Shown here piece after piece: positions 31,708 to 41,413 of a stretch of 45,782 nucleotides of DNA; position 1 is the first letter of the stretch; each line of letters opens with the position of its first letter. The stretch covers positions 1 through 45,782 of the forward strand of contig SVMS01000015.1 in NCBI GenBank assembly GCA_015067255.1, in the 5' to 3' direction. The translations under genes were made by a program, and so were the position numbers. Origin of the DNA: Oscillospiraceae bacterium. Lineage in GTDB: Bacteria; Bacillota; Clostridia; Oscillospirales; SIG519. Under the pieces are notes generated by a model, which saw only the letters and a program-made list of their open reading frames with translations, did not search any database and was not told where the DNA came from.

Positions 31708-34161
31708 ATGTACGGCATCAGAATTGCGAAGGTTGCTGTTTCTGATATAGTTTATTCTGCTGACAAGCTGTTTTCCTACGTCATTCCCGAAGAATATGAA
31801 AGCAGTATTTGTGTGGGCAGCCGTGTAATAGTTCCTTTCGGAATTGGTAACAGGCAGAAAAATGCCGTTGTTATAGAGATTGACACAGCACAAAGCACAG
31901 CAAATTTAAAAAGTATTATAAGGATAGCTTCGGCAGAGGATAAAATCGGGCCGGAATTTATTGAGCTTGCAAAATTTATGAAGGCACGGTATTTTTGCAC
32001 TCTTTACGATGCTGTTAAAATAATGCTGCCCTCGGGAATGGGAATAAAATTCAAGGAATATTTTTTTACAGATGTAAATGCAGATATTTCTAATCTTTCT
32101 CCTCTTGAAACAGAGCTTTACGAAACCATAAATGCAACGGGTAAAATGAGCACCGAAACAATTAAAAGGCAATTCGGCGAAAAGGCGCTTGCTCATTGTA
32201 AGAAGATGGTTACAAAGGGTATTTTGCACTGTGAAACTCAGCACAAAAGAAAAGTTGGAGATAAAACAGTAAAAATAGTAACCCTTGCAAAAAAGGCAGA
32301 CGAAATTAAAGAAATTCTTCAAAACCCCAAGCTTAAAGATACACACAGACAAATTTTAGAGCTTCTTTTGGAGGGTGAATTGTCCGAAAAAGAGCTTATG
32401 TATCTGACAGGCGTTAAAAAGACGGTGCTGACAACTCTTTTAAAGAAAGAGTATATAGCGTATTTTGAAGAGCGTTTTTACCGTCAGCCCGAAACTATGG
32501 ATAATTCCCTTTATAATTCTTCCAAAACACAGCTTACTCAGCAACAGAAAAATGTTTTTGAAGGCATAAAGGAAAAAGCAGAGGAAGGCTTTGGAGTATC
32601 TCTGCTCCGAGGCGTTACGGGAAGCGGAAAAACTCTTGTTTTCATAGCGCTTACAGACTATTTAATAAGTAAAAATAAAAGTGTAATAGTTCTTGTTCCC
32701 GAAATATCTCTCACCTCTCAGATGGTGGTGCGTTTCCAAGCGCATTACGGAGAAAGGGTTGCCCTTCTTCACAGCGGTCTTTCCGCAGGAGAAAGGCTTG
32801 ACCAATGGCAAAAAATAAAAAACGGTATATGTAATGTGGTTATAGGAACTCGTTCTGCCGTTTTTGCACCTGTCAAGGATTTGGGAATGATTATAATTGA
32901 CGAGGAACAGGAGCATACCTATAAATCCGAAATGTCCCCCCGATACAGCACTAAGGACATTGCAAAGTTCCGTTGCAACTATAATAAAGCCTCTCTTTTA
33001 TTGGCATCTGCAACGCCGAGTATAGAGAGCTATTACAATGCAAAAACAGGCAAATATAACCTTTTTGAGCTTGACAAAAGATTTAACGAGGGTCAGCTTC
33101 CGCAGGTTACTGTGGTAGATATGCGTCAGGAGCTTAAAAACGGAAATATGGGAGTTATAAGCGACTGTCTGAGAGATGAAATAGCCTTAAATCTTGAAAG
33201 AAAAGAGCAGACTATTCTCTTTATAAACAGACGTGGCTTTAACTCAAACGTAAGCTGTCGAAGCTGCGGCTATGTGGCTGTATGTCCTAACTGCAATATA
33301 TCCCTTACCTATCATTCGGTAAACAACAGGCTTATGTGCCACTATTGCGGATACAGTATAAAAAATGAGCAGAGCTGTCCTAAGTGTTTTGAAAACCATT
33401 TCAGATATTTGGGAACAGGCACTCAAAAAATTCAGGCGGAATTGGAAATTCTTTTTCCCGAGGCAAGAATAATAAGAATGGACGCCGATACTACAACGAG
33501 AAAATCCTCATATAATACTATTATAACGGATTTTCAAAACTTTGAGTATGACATTTTGGTAGGTACTCAGATGGTGACAAAGGGACTTGATTTTAAAAAC
33601 GTAACTCTTGCGGGAGTTATATCGGCAGACCAATCCCTTTATTCAGATGACTTCAGAGCAAACGAAAAAACCTTTTCACTGCTCACTCAGATAACGGGAA
33701 GAGCAGGCAGAGGTGATTTGGCGGGACGTGCCGTTATTCAGACCTATAACCCCGACCATAAAATATTAAACCTTGCTTTTACGCAGGATTACAAGGCATT
33801 TTACGAGGACGAAATTAAGCTTCGGAAATCCTTGACCTATCCTCCCTTTTGCGACTTATGTCAGATTTTGTTCGAGGGCGAAGAGGAGAGCCAAACGGCG
33901 CAGTCATCAAAACGCTTTACGGAGCTTTTGTGTGAGTATTTAGAGGGCGAATTTTCCGATGTACCTATAAAAGGCTACGGCCCCGTTGAAGCTTCTATCC
34001 CTAAGCTTTTTAATAAATACAGATACAGATTGCTTTTAAAATGTAAAAACAACAGCCGTTTCAGAACAATGATGTCAAAGCTCAGCTTTGAGTTTTCGGC
34101 AGATAAGAGAAATCAAGGTGTTACGGCGGTTATAGATATAAATCCCGAAATTATACTTTAA
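31708..34161 (+). CDS. priA: Primosomal replication restart helicase PriA
   Basis: It reloads the replicative helicase at stalled forks. The 817-residue protein is somewhat longer than E. coli PriA (732). An N-terminal fork-binding domain is followed by the helicase: Walker A in LLRGVTGSGKTLVF (near residue 302), IIIDEEQEHTYKS as motif II, and LLASATPS as motif III. Two zinc sites (CRSCGYVAVCPNC and CHYCGYSIKNEQSCPKC) come next, then GTQMVTKGLDF and QITGRAGRG. GGGGGAGGG precedes ATG. Confidence 0.96.
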   Translation: MYGIRIAKVAVSDIVYSADKLFSYVIPEEYESSICVGSRVIVPFGIGNRQKNAVVIEIDTAQSTANLKSIIRIASAEDKIGPEFIELAKFMKARYFCTLYDAVKIMLPSGMGIKFKEYFFTDVNADISNLSPLETELYETINATGKMSTETIKRQFGEKALAHCKKMVTKGILHCETQHKRKVGDKTVKIVTLAKKADEIKEILQNPKLKDTHRQILELLLEGELSEKELMYLTGVKKTVLTTLLKKEYIAYFEERFYRQPETMDNSLYNSSKTQLTQQQKNVFEGIKEKAEEGFGVSLLRGVTGSGKTLVFIALTDYLISKNKSVIVLVPEISLTSQMVVRFQAHYGERVALLHSGLSAGERLDQWQKIKNGICNVVIGTRSAVFAPVKDLGMIIIDEEQEHTYKSEMSPRYSTKDIAKFRCNYNKASLLLASATPSIESYYNAKTGKYNLFELDKRFNEGQLPQVTVVDMRQELKNGNMGVISDCLRDEIALNLERKEQTILFINRRGFNSNVSCRSCGYVAVCPNCNISLTYHSVNNRLMCHYCGYSIKNEQSCPKCFENHFRYLGTGTQKIQAELEILFPEARIIRMDADTTTRKSSYNTIITDFQNFEYDILVGTQMVTKGLDFKNVTLAGVISADQSLYSDDFRANEKTFSLLTQITGRAGRGDLAGRAVIQTYNPDHKILNLAFTQDYKAFYEDEIKLRKSLTYPPFCDLCQILFEGEEESQTAQSSKRFTELLCEYLEGEFSDVPIKGYGPVEASIPKLFNKYRYRLLLKCKNNSRFRTMMSKLSFEFSADKRNQGVTAVIDINPEIIL

Positions 34162-34174
34162 GGAAGAGAGTAAA

Positions 34175-34645
34175 ATGGCACTGAGAGAAATACTTACTAT
34201 TGATAAATACGAAGAGCAGTTAAGAAAAAAGAGCAGAGAGGTAACTGAGTTTGACCAAAGACTCCATACTCTGTTAGACGATATGTGGGATACTCTTTAC
34301 AAATCAGGCGGAGTGGGACTTGCTGCCCCTCAGGTTGGAATTTTAAAAAGAGTTGTAGTTATTGACATTGATGACGTGCGCTATGAGCTTATAAATCCTG
34401 TTATAAAAAAGGCAAGCGGATGTCAGAAATCAGTTGAAGGCTGTCTTTCCTGTCCCGGACTTTCGGGTGAAACCAAGCGTCCCAACAAGGTTACAGTGGG
34501 CGCTTATGACAGAAACGGAAACTATTTTGAAGCGACAGGTAAAGAGCTTATGGCTAAATGCTTTTGCCACGAGATAGACCATTTGGACGGAATTTTATAC
34601 CTTGATGTATGCCTTAAAAATTCCATTGTTAAAGATAATTTTTAA
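34175..34645 (+). CDS. def: Peptide deformylase
   Basis: It removes the N-formyl group from nascent proteins. The 156-residue protein has all three motifs: SGGVGLAAPQVG, EGCLSCPG (metal-binding Cys) and CHEIDHLDGILY (two His ligands and catalytic Glu). It precedes fmt, which adds the formyl group to Met-tRNA, in the usual order. Confidence 0.96.
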   Translation: MALREILTIDKYEEQLRKKSREVTEFDQRLHTLLDDMWDTLYKSGGVGLAAPQVGILKRVVVIDIDDVRYELINPVIKKASGCQKSVEGCLSCPGLSGETKRPNKVTVGAYDRNGNYFEATGKELMAKCFCHEIDHLDGILYLDVCLKNSIVKDNF

Positions 34646-34666
34646 TGTGAAAGGACGGGAGAAAAA

Positions 34667-35599
34667 ATGAAAATTTTGTTTATGGGAACTCCCGATTTTG
34701 CCGTAAAAGGACTTGAAAAGCTTATAGAAAGCGGCTACGAGATAGTCGGCGCAGTATCACAGCCTGACAGACCTAAGGGCAGAGGTCATAAAATGGTGCC
34801 TACGCCTGTCAAGGAATGTGCTTTGAATAACAATATTGAAGTTTTTCAGCCCGAAACTCTTAAGGATGAAGCATTGCTTCCTCTTTTAAAAGAGAAAAAT
34901 CCGGACATTATAATAGTTATAGCATACGGAAGAATTCTTCCCGAATATATTTTGAATTATCCCAAGTATGGATGTGTAAATATTCACGCATCTCTTTTGC
35001 CTAAATACAGAGGCTCAGCGCCTATCCAGTGGAGCATTATCAACGGAGATAAGCTCAGCGGAGTTACAAGTATGTATATGGTAAAGGAGCTTGACGCAGG
35101 CGACATTTTAATTAAAAGAGAAATTCCTATAGAGGACGATGACACGGCAGGCACTCTTTTTGATAAGCTGGCTGATTTGGGAGCAGAGGTGCTTTTAGAA
35201 ACTCTTGAATTGTTGCCTCAGGGCAAAATAGAGCCTGTAAAGCAGGGGGATGATTTCACCCTTGCGCCAATGCTTACAAAGGCAAACACAGCAGTTGATT
35301 TTAATAAAGCTTGTCAAGAGGTATGTAACTTTGTAAGAGGGCTTAATCCCTTCCCCTGTGCATACGCATATCTCAATGACGAAAGTATGAAAATTCTTTC
35401 CTGTAAGCCCTCAGATTATACGGCAAAGGCGCAGACAGGTGAGATTGTTACTGAAAAAAATGCAGTTTACGTCAAGTGTGCCGACGGTTTTATTGAGCTT
35501 TTGCTTATAGTGCCAAACGGCAAAAGAGCTATGACAGCGGCGGAATATTTCAGAGGACATCCCGTGCAAAAGGGAGTATGCTTTAAGAAAGGAAATTAG
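34667..35599 (+). CDS. fmt: Methionyl-tRNA formyltransferase
   Basis: It formylates initiator Met-tRNA with 10-formyltetrahydrofolate. The 310-residue protein starts ILFMGTPDFAVKGLEKL, has the folate/catalytic segment NIHASLLPKYRGSAPIQWSI (Asn, His) and SGVTSMYMVKELDAGDIL, then a C-terminal tRNA-binding domain with FVRGLNPFPCAYAYL. GAAAGGACGGGAG precedes ATG. Confidence 0.96.
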   Translation: MKILFMGTPDFAVKGLEKLIESGYEIVGAVSQPDRPKGRGHKMVPTPVKECALNNNIEVFQPETLKDEALLPLLKEKNPDIIIVIAYGRILPEYILNYPKYGCVNIHASLLPKYRGSAPIQWSIINGDKLSGVTSMYMVKELDAGDILIKREIPIEDDDTAGTLFDKLADLGAEVLLETLELLPQGKIEPVKQGDDFTLAPMLTKANTAVDFNKACQEVCNFVRGLNPFPCAYAYLNDESMKILSCKPSDYTAKAQTGEIVTEKNAVYVKCADGFIELLLIVPNGKRAMTAAEYFRGHPVQKGVCFKKGN

Positions 35600-35600
35600 T

Positions 35601-36296
35601 ATGCTTTGGTATTATGACCCTGTAACTTATATTATTTTGATAGTGCCTTGTCTTATTTTTGCACTTATAGCGCAAGGAAAGGTACAAAGCTCATTTTCAA
35701 AATATTCAAAGGTATATTCAAGAAAAGCTCTTACAGCGGCACAAACAACAAGAATTATTCTTGATGAAAACGGACTAAACAACGTTGCAATAGAGCACGT
35801 AGCGGGAAATTTATCCGACCATTATGACCCTACTAAAAACGTTATAAGGCTTTCGGACAGCGTGTATAACAGCACCTCCGTTGCGGCAATAGGCGTTGCG
35901 GCTCACGAGGCAGGCCACGCAATTCAGCACGCAAGGCAGTATCTTCCCATAAAAATAAGAACTGCTATTATCCCTATTACACAGATAGGCTCAAATCTTG
36001 CTATGCCTTTAATTCTTATAGGACTTTTAATGTCAATTATGGGACTTGCTTATGTGGGAATAGTATTTTTTGCACTTTCAACGATTTTCCAGCTTGTTAC
36101 TCTTCCTGTAGAATTTAACGCTTCAAAAAGAGCTATGGAAATTTTAGAAAGCAAAGGTATGCTTGAAAGCGATGAGCTTAAGGGCGCAAAATCCGTGCTT
36201 TCTGCAGCAGCTATGACCTATGTTGCGGCGCTTGCTGTATCATTGGCAAACTTACTCAGATTGATTTTAATGGTATCGGGCAGGAGAAGAAGATAG
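35601..36296 (+). CDS. YugP-type membrane zinc metallopeptidase
   Basis: 231 residues: an N-terminal hydrophobic helix, the zinc motif in AAHEAGHAIQHARQYLP (about residue 95), two or three further spans around 118-165, a LPVEFNASKRAMEIL segment with the likely third ligand, and a last hydrophobic stretch before a basic tail. This is the PF04298 pattern. In Bacillus this gene is elsewhere; here it is placed between fmt and rsmB, as in many Clostridia. The physiological substrate is unknown. Confidence 0.9.
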   Translation: MLWYYDPVTYIILIVPCLIFALIAQGKVQSSFSKYSKVYSRKALTAAQTTRIILDENGLNNVAIEHVAGNLSDHYDPTKNVIRLSDSVYNSTSVAAIGVAAHEAGHAIQHARQYLPIKIRTAIIPITQIGSNLAMPLILIGLLMSIMGLAYVGIVFFALSTIFQLVTLPVEFNASKRAMEILESKGMLESDELKGAKSVLSAAAMTYVAALAVSLANLLRLILMVSGRRRR

Positions 36297-36300
36297 AACA

Positions 36301-37626
36301 ATGGAAAATATCCGACAGGCAGCTGTAAAAATACTTACAGACTGTGAAAAAAAGCGTAGCTATTCCAATCTTGTTTTAAAGGCATATAAAAATAACGGTG
36401 AAATATCAGACGCTGATTACAGATTGCTCTGCGCCATTGTAAACGGAACTCTTGAAAAAAGAGTTACTATTGATTTTTATCTTGAGCACTTTATAAAAAA
36501 AGGGCTTAAGAGGCTTTCTGCTACGGTGCTTAACATTTTGCGTATTGGAGTATTTCAGATTTTATATCTGGATAAGGTGCCTGACAGCGCCGCCTGTAAC
36601 GAGTGCGTGAAAATAGCTAAGAAAATGCAGGGAAATATATCGGGCTTTGTAAACGGCGTTTTGAGAAATATCAGCCGTCAGAAAGACAGCTTACCGCTTC
36701 CCGACAAAAAGGATAAAATCAAGTATTTAAGCGTAACTTATTCTGTGCCTGCGTGGATAGTTGAGCTTTGGGTAAAGGAATATCCCGAAGCTTTTGAAAA
36801 AATTCTGTCTTCAAAGGTAAAAAGAGATACAGTAATAAGAATAAACAGCACAAAAACAGATTTTGACGGCTTGGAAAAAGAGCTTTTAAAGCAGGGTGCT
36901 ACCCTTGAAAAGCTTGAATTTGACCACGCCGCAGTACTTAAAACAGATATAGATATAGAAAACTTGGAAGCCTTTAAAAATGGATTGTTTCACGTTCAGG
37001 GGTTGTCCTCGCAGATATGCTCTGCAGTATTAAACGCTTTGCCAAAGGAAAAAATTCTTGACGTGTGCGCCGCCCCCGGCGGAAAATCCTTTACAATGGC
37101 ACAAAATTCTCAGGCAAAGGCACATATAGTTGCCATTGACATATACGAGCACAGAACAAAGCTTATTGAAGAGGGCGCAAAAAGATTAGGTCTTGAAGGC
37201 TGTATTGAAACAGTTACTGCCGATGCTACAAAGGCATTGGGAAACAGGCGTTATAATAAAATACTTTGCGACGTTTTGTGCAGCGGCTTAGGTGTTATTT
37301 CCAAAAAGCCTGATATAATATTTAAAAGCAAAGAGGAAATTTCAGCTTTACCTTCAATACAAAAGGAGATTTTGTCCAATGCCAGCAAGCATTTGGAAAA
37401 GGACGGAATTTTAGTATATTCCACCTGTACTTTAAATCCCGCAGAGAATGAAAAGCTTGTAAAAGACTTTGTTGATAGTAACCAAAACTTTGAAATAATA
37501 GAAATTTCTGAAGATATTGTAGCCTCAAACTCTTGCATTGTGAGGGGTAAATGTGTTACAATATTACCTGATAATTACTGTGACGGTTTTTTCATAGCCG
37601 CTTTGAAAAGGACGGAAAATGATTGA
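36301..37626 (+). CDS. rsmB: 16S rRNA (cytosine-967-C5)-methyltransferase RsmB
   Basis: 441 residues. The N-terminal NusB-like domain (1-140) carries LEHFIKKGLKRL and NGVLRNISRQ. The C-terminal SAM methyltransferase has DVCAAPGGKSFTMAQ, DVLCSGLGVISKKPD (first Cys) and YSTCTLNPAENE (second catalytic Cys). Its stop overlaps the rlmN start as TTGA. Confidence 0.94.
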   Translation: MENIRQAAVKILTDCEKKRSYSNLVLKAYKNNGEISDADYRLLCAIVNGTLEKRVTIDFYLEHFIKKGLKRLSATVLNILRIGVFQILYLDKVPDSAACNECVKIAKKMQGNISGFVNGVLRNISRQKDSLPLPDKKDKIKYLSVTYSVPAWIVELWVKEYPEAFEKILSSKVKRDTVIRINSTKTDFDGLEKELLKQGATLEKLEFDHAAVLKTDIDIENLEAFKNGLFHVQGLSSQICSAVLNALPKEKILDVCAAPGGKSFTMAQNSQAKAHIVAIDIYEHRTKLIEEGAKRLGLEGCIETVTADATKALGNRRYNKILCDVLCSGLGVISKKPDIIFKSKEEISALPSIQKEILSNASKHLEKDGILVYSTCTLNPAENEKLVKDFVDSNQNFEIIEISEDIVASNSCIVRGKCVTILPDNYCDGFFIAALKRTEND

Positions 37627-38657
37627 TAAAAAGAGATATAAAATCCTTACCTTTGCAAAAGCTTTCAGATGAATTATCGCAGATGTCTTTGCCCTCCTTC
37701 AGAGCAAAGCAAATTTTTGAATGGCTTCATAAGGGCGTTTTGTCCTTTGATGAAATGAGCAATCTTTCAAAAGAGCTGAGAAGCAAGCTTTCCGAAAAAT
37801 ACTATATAAGCACCGTTAAAATTTCAAAAAAGCTTGTTTCTAAAATTGACGGCACCGTTAAATATCTTTTTGAGCTTGATGACGGGGAATGTGTTGAGTC
37901 TGTTGTTATGAAATACGAGCACGGACTGAGTATTTGTATTTCCTCTCAGGTCGGCTGTAAAATGGGCTGCCGCTTCTGTGCTTCTACCATCGGCGGCTTT
38001 GTAAGGCATTTGAGCGCAGGAGAGCTTTTAAATCAGGTTTTGTTTGCCACTCTTGATTTGGGAGAGCGTATTTCCAATATAGTTATGATGGGAATAGGCG
38101 AGCCCTTGGACAATTTTGAAAATGTTTGCGATTTTCTTGACATTGTTTCCTGTGATAAAGGTATAAATATCGGCGCAAGGCACATATCTCTTTCCACCTG
38201 CGGACTTGTTGATAAAATATATCAGCTTGCAGATATGAAAAAGCAGATAACCTTATCCGTTTCTTTGCACGCTCCCGACGATACCACAAGGGATAAAATA
38301 ATGCCCGTCAATAAAAAATATAATACAGACGAGCTTCTTGATGCGTGCAGATATTATATTGAAAAAACAAACAGAAGAATATCCTTTGAATATACGCTTA
38401 TCAGCGGTGTTAATGATTCAGACAATCACGCATATTCTTTGGCAAAAAGACTTAAGGGTATGCTGTGTCATATAAATATTATAAACGTAAACAACGTTAA
38501 AGAAAGAGAATATAAAAGCACTTCACGTAAAAGAGTGGACAGCTTTGTGGGAATACTTATAAAAGAGGGCTTGAATGCCACGGTGAGAAGAGTATTAGGC
38601 TCTGATATCAATGCTTCCTGCGGTCAGCTCAGACGGGACAGTGCCAAAAATCAGTAG
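37623..38657 (+). CDS. rlmN: Dual-specificity RNA methyltransferase RlmN
   Basis: This radical SAM enzyme methylates C2 of A2503 in 23S rRNA and A37 in some tRNAs. 344 residues with the cluster motif CKMGCRFCAST, GIGEPLDNF, LSVSLHAPDD, and the C-terminal catalytic Cys in SDINASCGQLRR. The start is TTG 37623, ten bases after AAAGGA and overlapping the rsmB stop; the nearby ATG at 37619 is in another frame. Confidence 0.95.
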   Translation: MIKRDIKSLPLQKLSDELSQMSLPSFRAKQIFEWLHKGVLSFDEMSNLSKELRSKLSEKYYISTVKISKKLVSKIDGTVKYLFELDDGECVESVVMKYEHGLSICISSQVGCKMGCRFCASTIGGFVRHLSAGELLNQVLFATLDLGERISNIVMMGIGEPLDNFENVCDFLDIVSCDKGINIGARHISLSTCGLVDKIYQLADMKKQITLSVSLHAPDDTTRDKIMPVNKKYNTDELLDACRYYIEKTNRRISFEYTLISGVNDSDNHAYSLAKRLKGMLCHINIINVNNVKEREYKSTSRKRVDSFVGILIKEGLNATVRRVLGSDINASCGQLRRDSAKNQ

Positions 38658-38724
38658 ATAACTTGCAAAAGATTTTCACGTAAGTAAAATTTTCTTTCGT
38701 GAGAAAGGACGGTAAGATAAGAAT

Positions 38725-39432
38725 ATGCTTCAGGGAAACTCCGATAAAGGCTTGGTAAGAGCCGAAAATCAAGATGCATTACTTATTGAAAAAATAAGCG
38801 ACAGCTCCGCTTTTATTATAGTTTGTGACGGAATGGGAGGAGCAAGAGGAGGTGCGGTTGCATCGGGTCTTGCCTCAGAGCTTATATTAAAGCATCTTAA
38901 AGAACAAGAGAATAAAGACATTGAGCAAATGCTTAAAGAGGCAATTTGTCAAGCTAATAAGGTTGTTTTTGAAAAATCCTTGGAAGAGGAAGAGCTTTCG
39001 GGAATGGGAACAACCGTTGTGGCGATAGTTTTGCAAAAGGACGAAGCCTTTATAGCTCACGTTGGGGACAGCCGTGCATATCTTGTGGGTAAAAATGAAA
39101 TAACTCAGCTTACAGTGGACCATTCCTACGTTCAAGAAATGGTTGATACAGGTAAGATATCGAAAGAGGAAGCAAGAAATCATCCTAAAAAGAATATAAT
39201 AACCCGTGCTTTAGGTGTTGCAGATAAGGTTGAGGCTGAAATAAGCAAGGTTAAGCTACAGGAGGGACAGGTTCTTTTAGCTTGTACCGACGGTCTTATA
39301 AATCACGTTTTAGACGAAGAAATTTTAAATATAGTTCAAAACAGCGAAGATAAGGTAAATGAGCTTATAGCACTGGCAAACAGTCGCGGAGGCAGTGATA
39401 ACATAACTGTTGCAATTGCCGACATACAGTAA
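38725..39432 (+). CDS. prpC: PP2C-type Ser/Thr protein phosphatase (PrpC/Stp)
   Basis: It dephosphorylates targets of the neighbouring PASTA kinase. The 235-residue protein has all PP2C metal motifs: GLVRAENQDALL, VCDGMGGARGG, AHVGDSRAYLV, LACTDGLINHVLD and GGSDNITVAI. The SD AAAGGACGG is 12 bases from ATG. A small TTTCACG/CGTGAGAAA hairpin lies just before it. Confidence 0.95.
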   Translation: MLQGNSDKGLVRAENQDALLIEKISDSSAFIIVCDGMGGARGGAVASGLASELILKHLKEQENKDIEQMLKEAICQANKVVFEKSLEEEELSGMGTTVVAIVLQKDEAFIAHVGDSRAYLVGKNEITQLTVDHSYVQEMVDTGKISKEEARNHPKKNIITRALGVADKVEAEISKVKLQEGQVLLACTDGLINHVLDEEILNIVQNSEDKVNELIALANSRGGSDNITVAIADIQ

Positions 39433-39475
39433 AATAGCTGTTGGCGCAGCATTCCAAGAAAGGAACGGTTTTAAT

Positions 39476-41413
39476 ATGAGCAAAAATATAGGAAAAGTTT
39501 TGAATGACAGATATGTGCTTAACGAAATTATAGGTGTTGGCGGAATGGCTGTCGTTTATAAAGCATACGACAAAATTATTGACAGACAGGTTGCTGTTAA
39601 GGTTTTAAAAGAGGAATTTACTCAGAATTCTATGTTCAGAAAGCGTTTCTTGAATGAGTCAAGAGTAATTTCTATGCTTTCCCACGTTAATATTGTTGAC
39701 GTTTATGACGTTAATTTTGAAGGTGAATTCCAATATATCGTAATGGAATATGTTGACGGAATAACCTTAAAGCAATATATAGATAAGCAGGGCGCACTTT
39801 CCTGGAGCGAAGCTATTTTCTTTACCGGTCAAATTCTGAATGCTCTTAAGCACGCTCACGAAAGAGGAATTGTTCACAGAGATATAAAGCCTCACAATAT
39901 TATGCTGCTTGAGGACGGAACAATCAAGGTTGCTGACTTTGGAATAGCAAGAGTTTCCAAATTTGATACTGTTACAATGACTGATAAGGCAATAGGCTCA
40001 GTGCATTATATAAGTCCCGAGCAGGCAAGCGGCGGAAAAACAGATGAAAAGTCTGACCTTTATTCCTTGGGCGTAATGCTCTATGAAATGCTTACAGGAC
40101 AGCTTCCCTTTGAAGGTGATACCCCCGTTACCGTTGCTCTGATGCAGGTGCAGGCAAAGCCTAAGAAGCTCACCGAAATAAATCCCTCAATTCCTATGGG
40201 ACTTGAGCAGATTACTCTTAAAGCGATGTCCAAGGACCCCGATAACAGATATCAGAGCGCAGTTGAAATGAACGCCGATTTGGACGAATTCAGAAAAAAT
40301 CCCGAAATTCTTTTCAACTATGACTTTTCTGTTGAGGACAGCGCAACAAAGGTAATAGACATTGTAAAAAAGGAAGAGGCTCCCGAGGAGAAAAAGAAGA
40401 ATATCTGGGACAATTTATTGCCCATTCTTTTGGGAATAGTAACCTCTTTGGTGCTTTTCGGAATAGGTGTAGGTCTTTTGTTCTTTATAAATTCAAAGCC
40501 TGACGGCGTTTTGGCGGCAGATGTTGAAGTGCCTGACTTTGTGGGACAAACCTACGAAAGCGTTATAAATGACGAAAAATATAAAACCAACTTCACTTTT
40601 ATTCAGGGCGCTACCGAGTGGAGTGATACCTATGCTGAGGGCATAATAATCAAATCAGACCCCAAATCAGGAGAAATGGTTAAGCCGGGCAGAGAGATTA
40701 CTCTTATTGTCAGCAAGGGAATGAAAACTGCTGAGCTTCCCGACGTGCGAAATCTTGACCAGGCGCAAGCATCTACTTTGCTCAGAAACAAGGGCTTCCT
40801 TGTAACTATCAAGTATGAATACAGCACAACCGTTAAGCAGGGCGCAGTTATAAGAACTGACCCTCAGGGTCCTACCGACGTTGCATATGAGTCAATAATT
40901 ACAATATATGTAAGCTCAGGTGAGCAGATAGAAAAGGTAGCTGTTCCCAAGGTGCTTAATCTTCCCGAGGTTGAAGCTATTGAAGCTATTACAGAGGCAG
41001 ACCTTGCATACGAAATCAAATATGAAAACAGCTCCAACGTTGCAAAGGGATATGTAATTTCTCAAAATCCGTCAGCTAATAAATACGTTGAAAAGGGCAC
41101 AAAGATTACATTAACTGTAAGCTTAGGCAAAGAGGAAGAAGATGTATCTTCCGATATAACAGAGCTTGAGGTTGAATCAATTGCTCTTAACGGCGGATAT
41201 AAGACTGTATATAAAGTCGGCGACGATATAGATTTAACAGGTATGCAAATTACTGTTACCTACGCTGATAAATCCAAGGAAACAATAGATGTAAAGAAAA
41301 GTATGATTTCCGGCTTCAATACTCAGGAGGCTACATTATCGGGAATGAGTATTGATGTTACCGTAACCTATAAAAACGCACAGACAAAATTTGAAATAAC
41401 GGTAGAAGAATAA
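39476..41413 (+). CDS. prkC: PASTA-domain Ser/Thr protein kinase with C-terminal Ig-like domain
   Basis: 645 residues. The kinase domain (about 10-275) has VGGMAVVYKAYD, VAVKVLKEEF, IVHRDIKPHNIMLL, VADFGIARVS and SVHYISPEQASGG. A membrane helix is near 320-345 (LPILLGIVTSLVLFGIGVGL). Outside are three PASTA repeats (starting VPDFVGQ, LPDVRNL and VPKVLNL) that sense muropeptides or lipid II, then an added 80-residue bacterial Ig-like domain (VGDDIDLTGMQITVTYAD). ATG 39476 follows AGAAAGGA; the open frame extends into prpC. Its stop shares a base with rsgA. Confidence 0.95.
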   Translation: MSKNIGKVLNDRYVLNEIIGVGGMAVVYKAYDKIIDRQVAVKVLKEEFTQNSMFRKRFLNESRVISMLSHVNIVDVYDVNFEGEFQYIVMEYVDGITLKQYIDKQGALSWSEAIFFTGQILNALKHAHERGIVHRDIKPHNIMLLEDGTIKVADFGIARVSKFDTVTMTDKAIGSVHYISPEQASGGKTDEKSDLYSLGVMLYEMLTGQLPFEGDTPVTVALMQVQAKPKKLTEINPSIPMGLEQITLKAMSKDPDNRYQSAVEMNADLDEFRKNPEILFNYDFSVEDSATKVIDIVKKEEAPEEKKKNIWDNLLPILLGIVTSLVLFGIGVGLLFFINSKPDGVLAADVEVPDFVGQTYESVINDEKYKTNFTFIQGATEWSDTYAEGIIIKSDPKSGEMVKPGREITLIVSKGMKTAELPDVRNLDQAQASTLLRNKGFLVTIKYEYSTTVKQGAVIRTDPQGPTDVAYESIITIYVSSGEQIEKVAVPKVLNLPEVEAIEAITEADLAYEIKYENSSNVAKGYVISQNPSANKYVEKGTKITLTVSLGKEEEDVSSDITELEVESIALNGGYKTVYKVGDDIDLTGMQITVTYADKSKETIDVKKSMISGFNTQEATLSGMSIDVTVTYKNAQTKFEITVEE

